DNA of 64,000 nt. Source: Aminobacter niigataensis. GTDB lineage: Bacteria; Pseudomonadota; Alphaproteobacteria; Rhizobiales; Rhizobiaceae. Position 1 is the first letter of the stretch; each line of letters begins with the position of its first letter. Under the pieces are notes generated by a model. That model did not search any database and was not told the DNA's origin. It worked only from the letters and a program-made list of their open reading frames with translations. Below, piece after piece: positions 26,158 through 35,623 of the stretch. The DNA is taken from positions 145,440 to 209,439 of the forward strand of contig NZ_JACHOT010000008.1 of NCBI RefSeq assembly GCF_014200015.1. The letters run 5' to 3'. The position numbers and the translations under genes are program-made.

Positions 26158-26313
26158 ATTTTTTCGTGTTGCTGTCTTCAGGGAAACGCGAGGAATTCCT
26201 GGGGTCAGCGGATCGGCTTCAGCCTTCCAGTCTGGTTGCGCCATCCCCTTGGGAATTGGGGGCAGCCGATGCGAGGGTGAACGGCCTCAGTCAGTCAAGT
26301 GCGCGGAGTCGCG

Positions 26314-27990
26314 ATGTCTGTCCAAACGGTTCGCAATGCCGACCTGATCGTCATCAACGGCCGCGTGCTGACCATGGACCCGGCCCAGCCCGCTGCGGAA
26401 GCGGTGGCCATCAAGGATGGCCTGATCGCCGCTGTCGGCGACAAGACGACAATCGAAGCACTGCGCGGGCCCGACACAAAGGTCATCGACGCGCGCGGCG
26501 GGTCGGTGGTGCCGGGCTTCATAGAAGCGCACATGCACCTGTTTTCGGGTGCTGCCGAACTCGCCCATCTGCAGCTTTCCGGCGTGCATGGCTTCGAGGC
26601 GCTTCGCGTTGCGGTGCAGGCCTACGCCAGGTCGCGGCCCGATGCGCGGATGCTGGTGGGGCAAGGCGCCGACTACACCATTCTTGGCAGCGAGCGCGTG
26701 ACGCGGCATCACCTCGACGCCATCCTTCCCGACCGGGCGTTCCTGATGGCGGCGCCCGACCATCACACCTATTGGGCCAACACACGTGCGCTCGAGATGG
26801 CCGACGTGCTGCACGGGCGCGAACTGACGCCCGGCAACGAGATCGTCATGGGCGCCGACGGCCTGGCCGAGGGCGAGCTGCGCGAAAACGAGGCGTTCAA
26901 CCCGGTGCTGAAGCTCGCAGGCGAGGGGCGCGTTCGGCTCGGCCTGTCGACCGGCGGCGAGCCTGACCCGATGCCCAATGCGGAAGAACGTGCCGGCGAC
27001 CGCGCCATCATGCGCCGCGGGCTCGACTGGTGCGCCCGGCACGGCATCACCTCGATCCAGAACATGGATGGCAACTACTACCAGCTGGAGCTTCTGTCGG
27101 AGGTAGAGGCCGAGGGCGACCTGATCTGCCGGGTGAAGGTGCCGTTCCACTACAAGAACTTCATGACCCTCGACATGCTGGACAAGGCGACTGACATGGC
27201 CAACCGCTATGACAGCGAGTGGCTGTCGTCCGGCATGGTCAAGCTGTTCTACGACGGCGTGCTCGATTCCTGGACAGCCGTAATGATCGAGCCATATGCC
27301 GACCGGCCGGACTGGGTCGGCGAGCCGCTGTTTTCGCCGGAAGAGTTCAAGCGCATCGCCGTCGAGATCGACAGGCGCGGCCTTCAGATCGCAGTGCATT
27401 CGATCGGCGACGGGGCGACGCGCGCCGTGCTCGACGGCTACGAGGCGGCGCAAAAGGCCAACGGCAAGCGTGACAGCCGCCACCGCGTGGAGCATGTCGA
27501 ACTGACGACGGCGACCGACATCCAGCGCTTCGTCGACCTCGGCGCGATCGCCTCGATGCAGCCGCCGCACCCGCCCGGCGCGATGACCTTTCCGCTGGAG
27601 CCGACGGTCTCGCGCATCGGGCGCGCACGCTGGCCCTATGCCTATCCGACACGGACGCTGATCGAGGCAGGAGCACATGTGGTGTTCGCTTCCGATTGGC
27701 CGGTGGCACCGATCGACCCGATCGCCGGCATGCAGGCGGCGATGCTGCGCAAGCCTTGGGCAGAAGACATGCCAGACCAGAGCGTTTCGCTGCACCAGGC
27801 ATTGGCCGGCTACACCGTCGAGGGTGCCTATGCCGAGTTCATGGAAGACAGGAAGGGCCGGTTGAAGCCGGGTTTCTTCGGCGATCTGGTCGTGCTGTCC
27901 GCCGACATCGAAGCGACCGATGCTGCCGTGCTGCATGAGGTGCGGCCGGTGACGACGGTCTGTGGCGGCAGGGTGACCTACCAGGCCTGA
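26314..27990 (+). CDS. YtcJ-type metal-dependent amidohydrolase
   Basis: This is a 558-aa member of the amidohydrolase-3 family (YtcJ-like), hydrolases of amide bonds with one or two metals in a TIM barrel. The first metal ligands are in GFIEAHMHLF (HxH near residue 75). Further family blocks are AVHSIGDGATRAVLDGY, RHRVEHVE and FASDWPVAPIDP (late Asp). I choose the ATG at 26314 with GGAG at 26305-26308; a GTG five codons upstream is also in frame. The substrate cannot be told. Its position between the deacetylase operon and an amine-type ABC importer suggests hydrolysis of an acylated amine. Confidence 0.88.
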   Translation: MSVQTVRNADLIVINGRVLTMDPAQPAAEAVAIKDGLIAAVGDKTTIEALRGPDTKVIDARGGSVVPGFIEAHMHLFSGAAELAHLQLSGVHGFEALRVAVQAYARSRPDARMLVGQGADYTILGSERVTRHHLDAILPDRAFLMAAPDHHTYWANTRALEMADVLHGRELTPGNEIVMGADGLAEGELRENEAFNPVLKLAGEGRVRLGLSTGGEPDPMPNAEERAGDRAIMRRGLDWCARHGITSIQNMDGNYYQLELLSEVEAEGDLICRVKVPFHYKNFMTLDMLDKATDMANRYDSEWLSSGMVKLFYDGVLDSWTAVMIEPYADRPDWVGEPLFSPEEFKRIAVEIDRRGLQIAVHSIGDGATRAVLDGYEAAQKANGKRDSRHRVEHVELTTATDIQRFVDLGAIASMQPPHPPGAMTFPLEPTVSRIGRARWPYAYPTRTLIEAGAHVVFASDWPVAPIDPIAGMQAAMLRKPWAEDMPDQSVSLHQALAGYTVEGAYAEFMEDRKGRLKPGFFGDLVVLSADIEATDAAVLHEVRPVTTVCGGRVTYQA

Positions 27991-28090
27991 TGGGGCAGGC
28001 CGGCGATGGCGTGGCGTGTGTGGACTGCGAGCCGTTGTTGCCAAGCCTAGCGGCGTGTGGTGACAATCGAACGGGGAAAAAAGTTCCACT

Positions 28091-29218
28091 GTGAAGGTGG
28101 ACGGAAACAATGGGGCGATTTGCGTGCCGGCTACACCGGGTAAGAATGCGATTGAAGTTCGCGGGGTTCGCAAGGTCTTTGGAACGGGAGAGGCGCAGGT
28201 CGCGGCGCTGGACACCGTCTCGGTGTCGATCAGGGAAAACGAGTTCTTCACGCTGCTCGGGCCATCCGGCTGCGGCAAGACCACGCTTCTGAGGTTGATT
28301 GCCGGCTTCGACTTTCCGTCGGATGGCGAGATCATGCTTTACGGCGAGGACATTGCGCCGCTGCCGCCGTTCAAGCGGCCGGTCAACACGGTGTTCCAGT
28401 CCTACGCGCTGTTCCCGCACATGACGGTGGCGCAGAATATCGGCTTCGGCCTGGAGATGCTGGGCAAGCCGCGCGCCGAGATCGACGCGCGTGTCGCCGA
28501 GATGCTGAAGCTGGTGCGCATGGAAAAGCTCGCCAAGCGCCGCACCAGCCAGATCTCGGGCGGCCAGCAGCAGCGCGTGGCGCTCGCCCGTGCGCTGGCG
28601 CCGCAGCCCAAGGTGCTGCTGCTCGACGAGCCGCTGTCGGCGCTCGACTACAAGCTGCGCAAGGAAATGCAGATCGAACTCAAGCGCCTGCAGCACGAGA
28701 CCGGCATCACCTTCATCTTCGTCACGCATGACCAGGAGGAGGCGCTGACGATGTCGGACCGCATCGCGGTGATGTCGTCGGGCAAGATCCTGCAGGTCGG
28801 CAGCCCGCGCGACATCTACGACCGGCCGGCCGAACGCTTCGTCGCCGACTTCATCGGCGAGACCAACTTCCTCGATGCGCGGATCGACAGCATCGAGGAG
28901 GGGAGAGCCAAGGTGACGCTGAAGTCGGGCGCGACGATCTCGGCGACGCTGCCCGACGGCTTCAAGCCGGACGGCGAAGCCACGGTGGTGATCCGGCCCG
29001 AACATGCCAAGGCCGTCAAAGACGGTGGCGACATTTCGGGCGTGGTCGAAAACGTCGTCTACTTCGGCACCGATACGCATGTTCACATCAGGCTGGACGA
29101 CGGCGAGACGTTCACGGTCCGCCAGCAGAACGCGCGGGGGGCTGGAACGAGCTTCGAGCGCGGCCAGCGCGTCGGCATCGTCATCGGCGACGATGCGGCC
29201 CAGATCCTGAAGGACTGA
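28091..29218 (+). CDS. Spermidine/putrescine-type ABC transporter ATPase
   Basis: This 375-aa PotA-type ATPase powers an amine importer. Walker A is GPSGCGKTT, the Q-loop region [16 protein letters not shown], the signature [15 protein letters not shown], and Walker [15 protein letters not shown]-terminal TOBE-like domain (about 285-375) follows. The start appears to be the GTG at 28091-28093; the RBS (GGGGAAAAA) is not ideal. The order ATPase-permease-permease-binding protein-binding protein, with 3-14 nt gaps or overlaps through the first binding protein, forms one operon. Confidence 0.93.
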   Translation: MKVDGNNGAICVPATPGKNAIEVRGVRKVFGTGEAQVAALDTVSVSIRENEFFTLLGPSGCGKTTLLRLIAGFDFPSDGEIMLYGEDIAPLPPFKRPVNTVFQSYALFPHMTVAQNIGFGLEMLGKPRAEIDARVAEMLKLVRMEKLAKRRTSQISGGQQQRVALARALAPQPKVLLLDEPLSALDYKLRKEMQIELKRLQHETGITFIFVTHDQEEALTMSDRIAVMSSGKILQVGSPRDIYDRPAERFVADFIGETNFLDARIDSIEEGRAKVTLKSGATISATLPDGFKPDGEATVVIRPEHAKAVKDGGDISGVVENVVYFGTDTHVHIRLDDGETFTVRQQNARGAGTSFERGQRVGIVIGDDAAQILKD

Positions 29219-29221
29219 GCC

Positions 29222-30142
29222 ATGGCGACCGCAGCCGAAATCGAAAAGCAGGCAGAGGCGCGGGAGGTCAGGAACCGCTGGTTTCTGTCGGCGCCGGCGC
29301 TGATCATCATCCTGCTGGCCGCATCCGGCCCGCTGCTGATCGTGCTCCTCTATTCGTTCCTGACGCCCGGACCCTACGGCGACGTGGTCTGGAAGTTCTC
29401 GACCGAAGGCTGGGTATCGGTCTTTCTCGAACGCGATATCTTCGACGACACGCTGTCGTTTGCCGGTGCCCACCTCACCATCTTCTGGCGGTCGCTGAAG
29501 CTTGCCATCATGGCGACGGTGGCGACGCTGATCTTCGGCTTTCCGACGGCGTATTTCATCGCCACGCGGCCGGAGCGGACGCGCGACATCTGGCTGTTCC
29601 TGATCACCATCCCGTTCTGGACGAACCTTCTGATCCGCACCTTTGCCGTGCTGCAGGTGATCCGTAACGAGGGCATCATCAACACGGCGCTGATCAATCT
29701 CGGCATCATCGACCAGCCGATCCAGATGCTCTACACCGACTTCGCCATCATGGTCGGCATGGTCTACGTCTACCTGCCGCTGATGGTGCTGCCGCTCTAT
29801 GCCAGCATGGAAAAGCTCGATTTCCGGCTGGTCGAGGCCGGATACGACCTCTATGCCACGCGCTGGCAGGTGCTCAAGCGGATCATCTTCCCGATGGTCA
29901 GGCCCGGCGTCATCGCAGGCTCGATCCTGGTCTTCATCCCGGCCATCGGCGCCTATGTCACGCCCAGCGTTCTCGGCGGCGGCAAGAACATGATGTTCGC
30001 CAACCTGATCGAGCTGCAGTTCGGGCAGGGCCGCAACTGGCCACTGGGCGCTGCGCTGTCGATCACCGTCATGGCGATCGTGATGGTGGCGCTGCTGGTC
30101 TATGTCCGCAACACGTCCGGATCGGAGGCGCGCCATGGCTAA
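29222..30142 (+). CDS. Polyamine-type ABC transporter permease (PotB-like)
   Basis: This 306-aa inner-membrane permease has six predicted helices, beginning at about residues 22-45. The EAA motif region VEAGYDLYATRWQVLKRIIF, which docks on the ATPase, is present near residue 205. It is the first of two permeases, starts 3 nt after the ATPase stop, and overlaps the next gene by 8 nt. Confidence 0.93.
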   Translation: MATAAEIEKQAEAREVRNRWFLSAPALIIILLAASGPLLIVLLYSFLTPGPYGDVVWKFSTEGWVSVFLERDIFDDTLSFAGAHLTIFWRSLKLAIMATVATLIFGFPTAYFIATRPERTRDIWLFLITIPFWTNLLIRTFAVLQVIRNEGIINTALINLGIIDQPIQMLYTDFAIMVGMVYVYLPLMVLPLYASMEKLDFRLVEAGYDLYATRWQVLKRIIFPMVRPGVIAGSILVFIPAIGAYVTPSVLGGGKNMMFANLIELQFGQGRNWPLGAALSITVMAIVMVALLVYVRNTSGSEARHG

Positions 30143-30935
30143 GCGTTTTTCGATCCGCCAGCAGACCGGCTTTACCGCAATCGCTGCGGCCTGCTTCGTG
30201 CTGCTCTACGTGCCGATCGCGGTGCTGGTGGCGTATGCCTTCAACGAGTCGACCTCCGTGTCGGAATGGGGCGGCTTCTCGCTGCGCTGGTTCGCCGCCG
30301 CCTGGAACAACGACCAGGTCATCGACGCCTCGCTGCGTTCGTTGAAGATTGCTTCGTCTGCGGCGGTGATCGCGACGATCGCGGCAACCATGGCGGCGCT
30401 GGCGACGACGCGGACACGAGCCTATCGCGGGCTGACGTTCAAATACGCCTTCATCAACCAGCCGCTGATGGTGCCCGAGATCGTCACCGGCGTAGCACTC
30501 TTGATCTTCTTTGCGCAGATCAAGATCGCCACGGGTTATTCGGGCCTCGGCTACCTGATCGCCGCGCATACGGCGTTCTGCATCCCCTTCGCCTATCTGC
30601 CGATCCGGGCGCGGCTCGAGAACATGGACCTGACGCTCGAACGCGCGGCCGCCGATCTCTACGCCACGCCGTGGAAGGCGTTTCGCCGCGTGACGCTGCC
30701 ACTGCTCTGGCCCGGCATCATCGCCGGGCTGATGCTGGCCTTCGTCATCTCTCTCGACGACGTGGTGATCACCGAATTCGTCAAGTCGGGCGGTCAGGAT
30801 ACCCTGCCGACCTACATGCTGGGGCAAATCCGCCGCGGCATCACGCCGGAGGTCAATGCGATTTCGACCGTCTTCCTGCTCTTGTCGGTCGTCATCGTCA
30901 CGCTGTTCTTCTTCTTGAGCAGGAAACGGGATTAA
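30135..30935 (+). CDS. Polyamine-type ABC transporter permease (PotC-like)
   Basis: This 266-aa permease has six helices and an EAA-type loop, ERAAADLYATPWKAFRRVTL, near residue 180. The start ATG at 30135 has GGAGG upstream (30125-30129) and begins MAKRFSIRQQ; eleven further in-frame codons lie upstream, inside the PotB-like gene. PotC-type features such as SLDDVVITEFVKSGGQDTLP support pairing with the PotB-like protein. Confidence 0.93.
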   Translation: MAKRFSIRQQTGFTAIAAACFVLLYVPIAVLVAYAFNESTSVSEWGGFSLRWFAAAWNNDQVIDASLRSLKIASSAAVIATIAATMAALATTRTRAYRGLTFKYAFINQPLMVPEIVTGVALLIFFAQIKIATGYSGLGYLIAAHTAFCIPFAYLPIRARLENMDLTLERAAADLYATPWKAFRRVTLPLLWPGIIAGLMLAFVISLDDVVITEFVKSGGQDTLPTYMLGQIRRGITPEVNAISTVFLLLSVVIVTLFFFLSRKRD

Positions 30936-30952
30936 TCAACGGGAGAGAAATG

Positions 30953-31987
30953 ATGAACCTGAAATCCATGTCGACGGCGGTCGGCCTGGCGCTGCTGGCC
31001 TCGACCAGCCTTGCCTCGGCCGAGGGCGCGCTGAACATCTACAACTGGGGCAATTACATCAGCCCCGACATGATCAAGAAGTTCGAGGAGAAGCATAGCG
31101 TCAAGGTCACGGTGACCGACTACGACTCGAACGACACGGCACTCGCCAAGGTGCGCCAGGGCGGCCACGGCTTCGACGTCGCCATGCCGTCGCAGACCTA
31201 CATCCCGATCTGGATCCAGGAAGGCCTGCTGCTCGAGACCCGTCCCGACCAGATGGAGAATTTCAAGAACGTCATGCCCGAGTGGAAGGATCCTGCCTTT
31301 GATCCGGGCCGCCACTACAGCGTGCCGTGGGCGCTGGGCACCGTTGGCGTTGGCGTCAATACCGAGTTCTACAAGGGCGACATCAACACCTGGAAAATCG
31401 TCTTCGATACGCCGGACGAGCTGAAGGGCAAAGTCAACGTCGTCCCCGAGATGAACGACGTGATGCATGCCGCGATCAAGTATGTCGGTGGCGAGCAGTG
31501 CACCGGCGACAAGGAAGTACTGAAGAAGGTGCGCGACGTGCTCGTGGCCGCCAAGCCGAACTGGATCGCCATGGAGTACAACACCATCGACAAGATGGGC
31601 GCCGGCGACTTCAAGGCGACCAGCGACTGGAACGGTTCAGTTCTGCGTCAGCGTCTGGCCAATCCGGCCATCCACTATGGCTACCCGGTCGAGGGCTTCC
31701 AGTTCTGGAGCGACAACGTCGTGGTGCTGAAGGACGCCGCGAACGTCGAGAATGCCAAGCTGTTCCAGAACTTCATGATGGATCCGGAAAACGCGGCGAT
31801 GAACTCGGCCTTCCACCGCTACGCCAACGGCATCGCCGGCTCGGAGAAGTTCATGCCGGCCGACATGACCTCGGCGCCGGAAGTCGTGGTGCCTGAGGAG
31901 TTCAAGAAGAACGGCGAAATCCTGCAGACGTGCGCGCCGGAAGTGACGGCGCTCTACACCAAGATCTGGACCGAACTGCAGAAGTAA
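30953..31987 (+). CDS. Polyamine-type periplasmic binding protein, copy 1
   Basis: This 344-aa PotD/PotF-type binding protein has a signal peptide (hydrophobic stretch AVGLALLASTSLASA) and the family opening LNIYNWGNYISPDMIKKFEE. Two in-frame ATGs lie at 30950 and 30953; the second has better spacing from GGGAGAG. It resembles the next gene closely (roughly seven of ten residues by eye). A strong hairpin separates the two copies, so this copy ends one transcript segment. Confidence 0.92.
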   Translation: MNLKSMSTAVGLALLASTSLASAEGALNIYNWGNYISPDMIKKFEEKHSVKVTVTDYDSNDTALAKVRQGGHGFDVAMPSQTYIPIWIQEGLLLETRPDQMENFKNVMPEWKDPAFDPGRHYSVPWALGTVGVGVNTEFYKGDINTWKIVFDTPDELKGKVNVVPEMNDVMHAAIKYVGGEQCTGDKEVLKKVRDVLVAAKPNWIAMEYNTIDKMGAGDFKATSDWNGSVLRQRLANPAIHYGYPVEGFQFWSDNVVVLKDAANVENAKLFQNFMMDPENAAMNSAFHRYANGIAGSEKFMPADMTSAPEVVVPEEFKKNGEILQTCAPEVTALYTKIWTELQK

Positions 31988-32009
31988 GTTCTGCCGGATT
32001 CGCAAGGAA

Positions 32010-32042
32010 CCATCGCAGCCGGACCCCGTCCGGCTGCGATGG
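32010..32042 (+). terminator. Strong hairpin between the two binding-protein genes
   Basis: CCATCGCAGCCGGAC pairs perfectly with GTCCGGCTGCGATGG (15 bp, 3-nt loop) and is followed by ACTTTTAG. It looks like a Rho-independent terminator or attenuator 22 nt after the first binding-protein stop. It would lower read-through into the second copy, or protect the upstream message from 3' decay. Confidence 0.8.
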
Positions 32043-32098
32043 ACTTTTAGCCTGCCGCTGGCAGGGTCATCACAGCTCAGATAAAAAGGAGTCCCGCT

Positions 32099-33133
32099 GT
32101 GAAACCATTGATGTCCACCACTGTCGCGGCGATTGCGCTGCTTGCGGCGACCGGTCTTGGCCGGGCCGAAGGGCAGCTCAACATCTACAACTGGGGCAAT
32201 TACACCAACCCCGAGGTCATCAAGAAATTCGAGGACAAGTACAAGGTCAAGGTGACGGTCACCGACTACGACTCGAACGAGACCGCGCTCGCCAAGGCAC
32301 GCCAGGGCGGCAGCGGCTTCGACATCGTGGTTCCCTCGCAGACGCACCTGCCGATCTGGATCAACGAAGGCCTGCTGCTCGAAACCAATCCCGGCGGCAT
32401 GGAGAACTTCAAGAACGTCGCGTCCGAATGGGCCAACCCCGAGTTCGACCCGGGCCGCAAATATTCGGTGCCGTGGGCCTGGGGCACCGTCGGCGTGGTG
32501 GTCGACACCGAGGCCTACAAGGGCGACATCAACAGCTGGAAGATCATTTTCGAGACGCCGGAAGAGCTGAAGGGCAAGGTCAACGTCGTTCCCGAAATGA
32601 AGGACGTGGTCACGGCGGCCGTCCGCTATGTCGGCGGCGAACAGTGCACGACCGACAAGGAAGTGCTGAAGAAGGCGCGTGACCTGCTGGTTGCCGCCAA
32701 GCCCAACTGGGTGGCCATGGAATATGGCGCCGTCGACAAGATGAAGGCCGGCGACTTCAAGGCCTCCAGTACGTGGAACGGCGCAGGACTGCGTATCCGC
32801 CTGGAGCGTCCTGAAGTGCATTTCGGCTATCCGAAGGAAGGCTTCACCTATTGGAGCGACAACGTCGTCGTCCTCAAGGACGCCGCGAATGTCGAGAACG
32901 CGAAGCTGTTCCAGAACTTCATCATGGATCCCGAGGTCGCGGCCGGGCTTTCGGCGTTTCATCGCTATGCCAACGGCATTGCCGGGTCGGAGAAATTCAT
33001 GCCTGATGACATGAAGGATGCACCGGAGATCGTCATTCCGGAGGCCAGCAAGGCGCATGGCACGATGGCACTGATGTGCTCGCCGGAAGCCGATGCGCTC
33101 TACACCCGGATCTGGACCGATCTGCAGAAGTAA
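32099..33133 (+). CDS. Polyamine-type periplasmic binding protein, copy 2
   Basis: This 344-aa paralogue of the preceding binding protein starts with GTG (32099-32101) behind AAAGGAG. A signal peptide ends near GLGRAEG and the mature part opens LNIYNWGNYTNPEVIKKFED. The most conserved block in both is WSDNVVVLKDAANVENAKLF. Substitutions are spread through the protein, for example NPGGMENFKNVASEWANPEF against RPDQMENFKNVMPEWKDPAF, so ligand preference may differ. There is no second permease set, so both copies probably feed the same transporter. Confidence 0.92.
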   Translation: MKPLMSTTVAAIALLAATGLGRAEGQLNIYNWGNYTNPEVIKKFEDKYKVKVTVTDYDSNETALAKARQGGSGFDIVVPSQTHLPIWINEGLLLETNPGGMENFKNVASEWANPEFDPGRKYSVPWAWGTVGVVVDTEAYKGDINSWKIIFETPEELKGKVNVVPEMKDVVTAAVRYVGGEQCTTDKEVLKKARDLLVAAKPNWVAMEYGAVDKMKAGDFKASSTWNGAGLRIRLERPEVHFGYPKEGFTYWSDNVVVLKDAANVENAKLFQNFIMDPEVAAGLSAFHRYANGIAGSEKFMPDDMKDAPEIVIPEASKAHGTMALMCSPEADALYTRIWTDLQK

Positions 33134-33196
33134 GTGACTTTTGCGATGGGGTTCGGCGTCCGCGCCGAACCCCAGAAACAGCGCGAGGGTGATGCC

Positions 33197-34393
33197 ATGA
33201 GCTCCTACCGCAACAGCGAAACCGTGCCGCCGATCATGCAGGGCTCGCCGCCCAGGATGCCGGTGCCGAAAGCGGCGTGGGACATGCCGCCGTGGAACCG
33301 CTGGGCCTTCCAGCATGTACGCGAGATCGTGCCGACGGTGGAGGTGTGGCGCGGCGAAGGGCCGGTGCGTGCATTGCCGCGCGCCGAAACCGACCTGGAC
33401 GGGCTGGCGGTCGTTGACAGCGAGGGCAAGCCGACGACGCTTTCGGGCCTGCTCGACGAGACCTACACTGACGGCTTCCTGGTGCTCAAGGACGGCAACA
33501 TCGCCTATGAACGCTATTTCAACGGCATGACGCCGCGCACGCCGCATCTGTCGCAATCGGTGGCCAAGTCTGTGACGGGAGCGACGTTCGGCATCCTGGC
33601 GGGGCGTGGCATCGTCGACCCGAAGAAGCTGGTGACCGACTATCTGCCGGAACTGGCAACGACCGGCTGGAAAGGTGCGACCCTCCAGCAGGTGCTCGAC
33701 ATGACCACCGGCGTGCGCTTCAGCGAGGCCTATACCGACCCCTATTCGGACATCGGCCAGGTCGATGTCGCCGGCGGCTGGAAGCCCGTTCCCTCGGACA
33801 CCGACCCCGACTTTCACTGGCCGCAGCATATGTTCGAGCTGATCCTGCGCCTGACCGAAACCACGCGGCCGCATGGCGCTGCCTTCGAATACCGCTCGAT
33901 TGAAACAGACGTGCTCGCCTTCGTCATGGAGCGGGCGACGGGCAAGCGGCTGGCGCAATTGGTCTCGGAAGAGCTGTGGCAGAAGATCGGCGCTGAGGAG
34001 AGCGCCCATTTCACCGTCGACAGCGCCGGCTATGCGATAGCCGATGGCGGCTTCAACGCGACGCTGCGCGACTATACCCGCTTTGGCCAGGCGATCCTGG
34101 AAGATGGCGCCGGTATCGTGCCAGCCGACTGGATTGCCGAGACGCGGAACGGCGTTCACGGCCCGAACTTCAGCACTTCGATGCCGGATGCCAGCTACCG
34201 CAACCAGTTCTGGATCGAGGATCCGCGCTCGCGCGCCCTGATGTGCCGGGGCGTGTTCGGGCAGCTGATCCATATCGACTGGGCGACCCGAATGGTGACG
34301 GTGAAGCTGTCGACCTGGCCTGACTTCACCTCCGTGCCCTATTCAGTGGCGACCTTGAAGGCTGTGCATGCAATCGCCGCCGCACTGGCCTGA
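33197..34393 (+). CDS. SxxK serine hydrolase, 6-aminohexanoate-dimer-hydrolase-like, copy 1
   Basis: This 398-aa hydrolase has the class C beta-lactamase fold. The SxxK catalytic pair is in SQSVAKSVTG (S121, K124), close to the Ser112/Lys115 spacing of the nylon-oligomer hydrolase NylB. A Tyr candidate is in FEYRSIETD (about Y236). There is no signal peptide, so it is cytoplasmic. The start ATG 33197 follows GAGGG; an upstream ATG at 33134 directly abuts the binding-protein stop but lacks an RBS. It probably hydrolyses a small amide or ester imported by the adjacent transporter; this is an inference. Confidence 0.85.
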   Translation: MSSYRNSETVPPIMQGSPPRMPVPKAAWDMPPWNRWAFQHVREIVPTVEVWRGEGPVRALPRAETDLDGLAVVDSEGKPTTLSGLLDETYTDGFLVLKDGNIAYERYFNGMTPRTPHLSQSVAKSVTGATFGILAGRGIVDPKKLVTDYLPELATTGWKGATLQQVLDMTTGVRFSEAYTDPYSDIGQVDVAGGWKPVPSDTDPDFHWPQHMFELILRLTETTRPHGAAFEYRSIETDVLAFVMERATGKRLAQLVSEELWQKIGAEESAHFTVDSAGYAIADGGFNATLRDYTRFGQAILEDGAGIVPADWIAETRNGVHGPNFSTSMPDASYRNQFWIEDPRSRALMCRGVFGQLIHIDWATRMVTVKLSTWPDFTSVPYSVATLKAVHAIAAALA

Positions 34394-34421
34394 CGGGAAT
34401 ATTCAGCAGCAAGGAAAGATC

Positions 34422-35600
34422 ATGACGTCATCCACCGCGTTCGAGCGCATGTTCGGCTTCGCCCGCCAGGACGTGAGCCTGGGCAACTGGCGCGAGCAGC
34501 CATACAATAGCTGGTCGTTCCAGAACGCTGGCGAGATGGTGCCGAGTGCGCGCATCGCGGCGCGCGATGGCGACATTGAAGAAGCGCCGGTCGATCTGGG
34601 CGGGCTGCTCGACGATAGCGTTGCGATCAACGGCAATGACGAAACCGTCGCCGGCTTCCTCTCGCGCTCGTCGACAGATGCGCTGGCGGTGATGAAGAAG
34701 GGCCGTTTCGTCGGCGATTGGTTCGCGCCGACGATGAAACCCGATGCGCGGCACATCATCTTCTCGATCTCGAAGTCGCTGACGGCGATCCTCGCAGGCA
34801 GCCTCGAAGGCGAGGGCAGGCTCGACCCGAACGCGCCGGTGACCGACTACGTGCCGGAAGCGGCAGGCTCGGTCTATGCCAATGCCACCGTGCGCCATGT
34901 GCTCGACATGACGGTCAGCCTCGATTTCGAAGAGGCCTATCTCGATCCCGAGAGCCTGTTCGCGCGCTATCGCCGCGCCACGATGTGGAACCCCGGCGGC
35001 GGGGCGGAATCGCTGCGTGAGTTTCTAATCGCCCTGCAGCCGCTGGACGAACCGCATGGCCAGACCTTCCGCTACCGCTCGCCCAATTCCGACCTTCTCG
35101 GCATCATCGTCGAGCGCGCCTCCGGCCAGCGCTATGCCGAGCTGATGTCCGACAGGCTGTGGAAGCCATTGGGCGCCAGGCGTGACGGCTTCGTCACCGT
35201 CGACAAGGAGGGTTCGGCGCGTGCCGCGGGCGGGGTTTCGGTTGCGGTGCGCGACCTTGCCCGCGTCGGCGAGATGATGCGGCATGGCGGTGTGGCGGAG
35301 GGCGGACGGATCGTGCCGCAGGCCTGGGTGGAGGATACGATCCATGGCGGCGACGCTGCCGCCTGGCAGCGCGGCACCATGACCAACCTGTTCGCCCACG
35401 GGCGCTATCGCAACAAGTGGTACCAGAGCGCCAACGCTAGCGGCGCCTATTGCGGCATCGGCATCCATGGCCAGTGGCTCTATGTCGACCCCAAGGCCGA
35501 GGTGGTGATTTCCAAGATGTCGTCGCAGGCGCTGCCGGTGGACGATCCGCTCGACCTCGACAATGTCGCGTTCTTCGAGGCGATCTGCGCAAGGGTTTGA
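34422..35600 (+). CDS. SxxK serine hydrolase, 6-aminohexanoate-dimer-hydrolase-like, copy 2
   Basis: This 392-aa paralogue of the preceding hydrolase has its SxxK motif in FSISKSLTA (S115, K118) and a matching Tyr in FRYRSPNSD. Shared blocks include VLDMT near the middle and a C-terminal YRNKWYQ/YRNQFWI region. The ATG at 34422 follows AAGGAAAG. The two are only moderately similar, so this is an old duplication with probable functional divergence. There is no signal peptide. Confidence 0.85.
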   Translation: MTSSTAFERMFGFARQDVSLGNWREQPYNSWSFQNAGEMVPSARIAARDGDIEEAPVDLGGLLDDSVAINGNDETVAGFLSRSSTDALAVMKKGRFVGDWFAPTMKPDARHIIFSISKSLTAILAGSLEGEGRLDPNAPVTDYVPEAAGSVYANATVRHVLDMTVSLDFEEAYLDPESLFARYRRATMWNPGGGAESLREFLIALQPLDEPHGQTFRYRSPNSDLLGIIVERASGQRYAELMSDRLWKPLGARRDGFVTVDKEGSARAAGGVSVAVRDLARVGEMMRHGGVAEGGRIVPQAWVEDTIHGGDAAAWQRGTMTNLFAHGRYRNKWYQSANASGAYCGIGIHGQWLYVDPKAEVVISKMSSQALPVDDPLDLDNVAFFEAICARV

Positions 35601-35623
35601 GGGGTCGACCGGCTTCGAGCAGG

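Noticed and set aside
28091..33133. Naming the importer potABCD with spermidine as substrate
   Set aside because: The family is clear but substrate range in this family covers many amines and related compounds; the context suggests acylated amines, so no gene symbols were given.
31637..34273. An 878-codon minus-strand open frame across binding protein 2 and a hydrolase
   Set aside because: It overlaps two well supported genes and the intergenic hairpin; its length results from high GC third positions.
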